From JAVBTR01 sp031556065 (GTDB lineage Bacteria > Bacillota > Clostridia > Christensenellales > Aristaeellaceae): 24,238 nt of DNA. Numbering within the stretch: position 1 is the first letter of the stretch; each line of letters starts with the position of its first letter. The notes beneath the pieces were generated by a model. That model did no database searches and had not been told where the DNA came from. It saw only the letters and a program-made list of their open reading frames with translations. Location of the stretch: assembly GCA_031556065.1 (NCBI GenBank), contig JAVBTR010000025.1:1-24238 (forward strand), given 5' to 3'. This document shows positions 21,321 through 24,238 of this stretch, piece by piece. A program made the translations under genes and the position numbers.

Positions 21321-21806
21321 ATGATCTCAAAGGCGGATTTTGCGGCATGGGTGGATGAAAAAAGCCAGATGCTGTACCGGGTGGCGCGAACCATCCTTCG
21401 CAATGACGAGGATTGCAAGGACGCATTGCAAGAAACCATTTTAAGGGCATGGGAAAGCCGCCATCAATTAAAGGATGAAAGTCTCTTTGGCACATGGATC
21501 ACCAGAATACTGATCAACCAATGCCATACCATGCTGCGCAAAAACCGAAAATACCTGCTTCAGGACGACGTGGAGCAGGGCTCCAGCAACGCACCGGATC
21601 CAGCTATCAGCTGGGCGGTGGAATCCTTGCCGGAAAAAATACGCCTGCCATTGGTTCTGCACTATTTGGAGGGCTACCATTATGATGAAATCGCGCATAT
21701 GCTCAGAATCCCTAAAAGCACCGTCCGTTCCCGGCTGGTGGTGGCGCGCAATGCCCTTAAAATGGAGCTCACCGAAGAAAAGGAGGCGTGGCTTTATGAA
21801 GCGTGA
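21321..21806 (+). CDS. ECF-type RNA polymerase sigma factor
   Basis: The 161-residue product has sigma region 2 (LYRVARTILRNDEDCKDALQ, then ETILRAWESRHQLKDE and FGTWITRILINQC). Region 4 follows (LPEKIRLPLVLHYLEGYHYD, then EIAHMLRIPKSTVRSRLVVA). It resembles the SigM/SigV/SigW-like group that answers envelope stress. CGGAGG precedes ATG 21321. The stop overlaps the next gene by 11 bases, the usual arrangement of a sigma factor and its anti-sigma factor. The ECF-like promoter just upstream suggests self-activation. Confidence 0.95.
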   Translation: MISKADFAAWVDEKSQMLYRVARTILRNDEDCKDALQETILRAWESRHQLKDESLFGTWITRILINQCHTMLRKNRKYLLQDDVEQGSSNAPDPAISWAVESLPEKIRLPLVLHYLEGYHYDEIAHMLRIPKSTVRSRLVVARNALKMELTEEKEAWLYEA

Positions 21807-23973
21807 AGATTTAGAAAAAGCGTTTTCTCCCATCCCGGAAGATTGTTATAATGCCATGATGACCACAGCCCAAAACGTGAAGGAGGAAGAAACAGTGAAA
21901 CGCAAGGCATCATTCGCACTGGTATTGGCCGCGGTATTGGTATTGGCAGTAACAGCGGCCCTGGCCGTGGCCTATTGGCAGCGGGGCCCGGAAACGGTGA
22001 TTCTGGAGCACGATGATTATATCGACAGCCTGGTGGTGCATAACGGCAAGCTGTATAGCCTGCAGCAAAACGGCTTACATGAAATAAGCCCCGAAAACCG
22101 GGAGGCGGATATAAGCTACAACCTGGCCTGGGATCAAAAGGATTATGAGAACAGCATTCATGAGCTGCTATCGGATCAGGGCGTTTTCTACGGCCTGTAC
22201 ACCAGCACCGAGGAGCCCTGGCGGCTGTATACCCTAGAGCTTGTTAACGGTGAAGTGCAGCGCACCCTTCAAAACCAATTTGAAATGCCCCAGGACCTGT
22301 GGTATACCAAAGCCTACATCCAAAATGGCAAGCTGGTAAGCCAGCTGAAAAACGATATCATCGCCATTTACGATATCGCTGCTAACCAACTTACCAAGCT
22401 AACCGTGAAGGATGTTTACTCTATTGCTGCCTATAAGGATGGTCTGGCTTTAGCCATCCAATACAAGCGGGAGGTGTTCGAGTCCAAGGCGGTGCTTTCT
22501 TCCATCGACCTGAAAACAGGGGAAACCAGCACCCTAACTTCCATGCAAAGTGATTACTTCCTCTCGAACCTGGCTTATAACCAAGAAACCGATACCATCT
22601 ATTTCGCAGATCGAAGCCGTATTTTCTCCTTTAAGGAAGGCAAAGCGGTAACACAAGTGGCTTCCTTTGTTCAGGGCGATACCAGTGATCTGGTATTGAT
22701 CGACGACGATTATGCCGCCATCACCATTGATGGCAGCATTCTGTCCATCCGGGCCATTAACCCAGACAAAGCAGGCGACCTAAAGCAGCTGACCATTTTT
22801 GAACGCTATGGTCGAGGCGGGGAATACGAGGATTTTATTAAATTCAACCCGGATGTGGATCTGGTCTTTTATAAGGATGAATCCGGCTCGGTGGATGAAC
22901 TGTTCGTCCAGCACATGATAACGAAAAATGCCGATGTGGATATCTACTGCCTTACCGATCCAAACCTGATGCAGATCATCAAGGATAAGGGCTATTATAT
23001 CGATTTGGCTGCCAGCGAAACCATCAAAACCAAAACAGCCGATATGTACGCGCCCTTCCAAACTGCCTTCACCAATGAGGATGAGATCGTGGCTATCCCC
23101 AAAGAGGTTTTCCTGCCCATGAGCACCTACAACGCTGCCGCCTTTAAAGACCTTGGCATCGCCGTTCCCACCACCTATGAGGCGTTTTACGATTTTTGCA
23201 TCCTGTGGCTTACCGAGCTGGGCCCGAAGCACCCGGAATACCGCCTGAACCCCTATGATAACGATACCTATTATGAAACCCTCTTAAAGCGTTATGCCGA
23301 TGAAATGGCCCACAACGGCAAGGAAGCGGATTTTTCAAGCCCCACCCTTCAAACCGTGATCGAAAAATTCCGCGCCGTTGAAGCGCTGCCCCAGCTTTCC
23401 TACGAGCAGGCCACAGAATACCTGTTTTACAATTACTATTTCCCCACCAAAACACCGGAAATGACACACATGCCCCTGACCTTTGAAAAAGACAACCTTT
23501 TTACCTTGGGCATGGTACCGGATAATCTTGCTTACTTCGTGATTAACCCCTATTCAAAAAACCAAACCGAAGCCATCGCCTTCTTGGATACCTACATGGC
23601 CAGTATCGAAAACTATGTTGCCATGGTTTTGTTTAAAGCAGAAAACAAAGTAATGGAAAACGAGGCGTTTCAAACCAACCTCAAGCAAATGAACGAGCAT
23701 ATCGCCCAATTAGAGGCACAGCATGAAAAGGCCGAGCCTGCTGAGCAAAAGGACCTGCAAATCCAAATCGACAACGAAAAACAGGCCGTGGAAAATTATG
23801 AAGCAGAATACCGCTATGCTGTTAAGCGGGAGGACATGGATGCCTATATTTCCTACGTGCCCGGCCTTTACTGGAACCCCATGAACCCCATCCTGGCCCT
23901 TGGGGAGGCTGTCCCTCAAACCTTGCCGGAAGTGGCTGCAGTGGTAAGGAAGATGCTGGCTGAAGGGAAGTAA
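21796..23973 (+). CDS. Membrane-anchored anti-sigma-like sensor with propeller and SBP-like domains
   Basis: This 725-residue protein has a short cytoplasmic N-terminus (1-37, LEKAFSPIPEDCYNAMMTTA, like Firmicutes anti-sigma starts). One membrane helix follows (38-60), then a large outside part. Residues about 65-325 are repeated strand blocks (IDSLVVHNGKLYSLQQNGLH, LVSQLKNDIIAIYDI, DDDYAAITIDGSILSI), suggesting a beta-propeller. Residues about 330-725 read like a family 1 solute-binding protein: LTIFERY, ADVDIYCL, GYYIDLA, EIVAIPKEVFLPMSTYNAAA, FKDLGIAVPTTYEAFYDFC. A charged coiled-coil insert lies near 612-680. ATG 21796 has AAGGAGG in range and overlaps the sigma gene. The likely role is to hold the sigma factor until the outside domains sense a ligand; this is inferred from layout. 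Confidence 0.8.
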   Translation: MKREDLEKAFSPIPEDCYNAMMTTAQNVKEEETVKRKASFALVLAAVLVLAVTAALAVAYWQRGPETVILEHDDYIDSLVVHNGKLYSLQQNGLHEISPENREADISYNLAWDQKDYENSIHELLSDQGVFYGLYTSTEEPWRLYTLELVNGEVQRTLQNQFEMPQDLWYTKAYIQNGKLVSQLKNDIIAIYDIAANQLTKLTVKDVYSIAAYKDGLALAIQYKREVFESKAVLSSIDLKTGETSTLTSMQSDYFLSNLAYNQETDTIYFADRSRIFSFKEGKAVTQVASFVQGDTSDLVLIDDDYAAITIDGSILSIRAINPDKAGDLKQLTIFERYGRGGEYEDFIKFNPDVDLVFYKDESGSVDELFVQHMITKNADVDIYCLTDPNLMQIIKDKGYYIDLAASETIKTKTADMYAPFQTAFTNEDEIVAIPKEVFLPMSTYNAAAFKDLGIAVPTTYEAFYDFCILWLTELGPKHPEYRLNPYDNDTYYETLLKRYADEMAHNGKEADFSSPTLQTVIEKFRAVEALPQLSYEQATEYLFYNYYFPTKTPEMTHMPLTFEKDNLFTLGMVPDNLAYFVINPYSKNQTEAIAFLDTYMASIENYVAMVLFKAENKVMENEAFQTNLKQMNEHIAQLEAQHEKAEPAEQKDLQIQIDNEKQAVENYEAEYRYAVKREDMDAYISYVPGLYWNPMNPILALGEAVPQTLPEVAAVVRKMLAEGK

Positions 23974-24031
23974 GGCTGACGCCCTTTTAAGAGGCGGACT
24001 GCTGGTCCCCCCCCTCACTGCTCCCCCCTAA

Positions 24032-24226
24032 AGTAGGAACGGCGGGGCTGTGGCAGCAAGAGCTGGGATACATAAGGGATTTCATCCCTTATGCCAGCGC
24101 GTCGACAAAGTCGACGCTTTCGTGCGACACAGGTGTCGCACGAGGGATTTCCCTCACTGCACTGTAAAATCTTCGATTTTACGGTCGTTTGTTCGGGCAA
24201 GGTAGGAATTTCTACGAAATTCCACC
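24032..24226. repeat. Array of six back-to-back short palindromes
   Basis: After a leader (24032-24061) shared with 7525-7556, six hairpins follow almost without gaps. (1) 24071-24093 has 10-bp arms and loop TTC, with an outer GCTGG/CCAGC pair at 24062-24098. (2) 24099-24117 has GCGTCGAC arms and loop AAA. (3) 24120-24143 has 10-bp arms around CAGG. (4) 24142-24155 has GAGGG/CCCTC arms around ATTT. (5) 24164-24182 has GTAAAATC arms and loop TTC. (6) 24205-24223 has GGAATTTC arms and loop TAC. Arm sequences differ but loop size is nearly constant. No ORF, terminator T-run or equal-length spacer is present. It lies after the anti-sigma-like gene and may continue past the window. Confidence 0.85.
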
Positions 24227-24238
24227 GAAAATCGCCGC

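Noticed and set aside
24062..24226. CRISPR array or integron attC site
   Set aside because: There is no repeated unit with equal spacers, no cas or integrase gene nearby, and the arms of the six palindromes differ from each other.

Overview
The window looks like chromosomal DNA of a low-to-mid GC Firmicute, most likely an uncultured-type Clostridia. The clues are strong AGGAGG ribosome sites, B. subtilis-type promoters and LexA-like boxes, an encoded CCA on the tRNA, ECF sigma/membrane anti-sigma pairs, a WYL regulator and a CHASE4 hybrid kinase. No 16S or other species marker is present, so the genus is not called.

Left part (1-5490). The 3' end of cheR is followed by a two-gene unit, an 87-residue unknown protein plus an SRAP (HMCES/YedK-type) protein. 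Its promoter carries two LexA-like boxes, which marks it as a probable SOS operon for abasic-site protection. Next comes a decayed IS1182-type transposase (two frameshifts, two stops, lost 3' end) joined to a wrecked small integrative element next to the 3' end of a tRNA-Lys gene. In that element an Xre repressor gene is cut in two and a tyrosine integrase is cut after about 193 residues. The halves sit so that a single inversion of about 3241-5182 would rebuild the repressor at the head of a membrane protein/secreted protein/small ORF/integrase operon.

Middle part (5490-12700, mostly minus strand). Here are tRNA-Lys(CUU), an ECF sigma factor coupled to a soluble repeat protein (probably a beta-solenoid) and preceded by an overlapping leader ORF, an operon of an unknown helical protein and phosphoglucomutase, an FMN azoreductase, and a divergent methionyl-tRNA synthetase-like enzyme with an altered KMSKS loop.

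Right part (12690-24238, mostly plus strand). Two divergent HTH proteins come first. A WYL regulator is followed by an operon of a DUF3788/Cys-rich fusion, an Fpg/Nei-like protein that lacks the catalytic N-terminal proline, and an unknown 353-residue protein. A near-identical 21-base operator lies before the WYL gene and again before the operon. Further right are a 35-residue membrane peptide, a GPR1/FUN34/YaaH-type transporter, a 1012-residue hybrid histidine kinase, and a second ECF sigma factor coupled to a 725-residue membrane protein that joins a short anti-sigma-like N-terminus to a propeller-like region and a solute-binding-protein-like domain. The window ends in an unusual run of six back-to-back palindromes; part of its leading sequence is repeated at 7525-7556 on the other strand, which suggests a dispersed repeat family.

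The best candidates for something undescribed are the palindrome array with its second partial copy, the SOS-type unit with its unknown first protein, the WYL-controlled operon around an active-site-deficient Fpg homologue, and the propeller/SBP anti-sigma-like sensor. All functional statements come from reading the translated sequence; no database search was possible.
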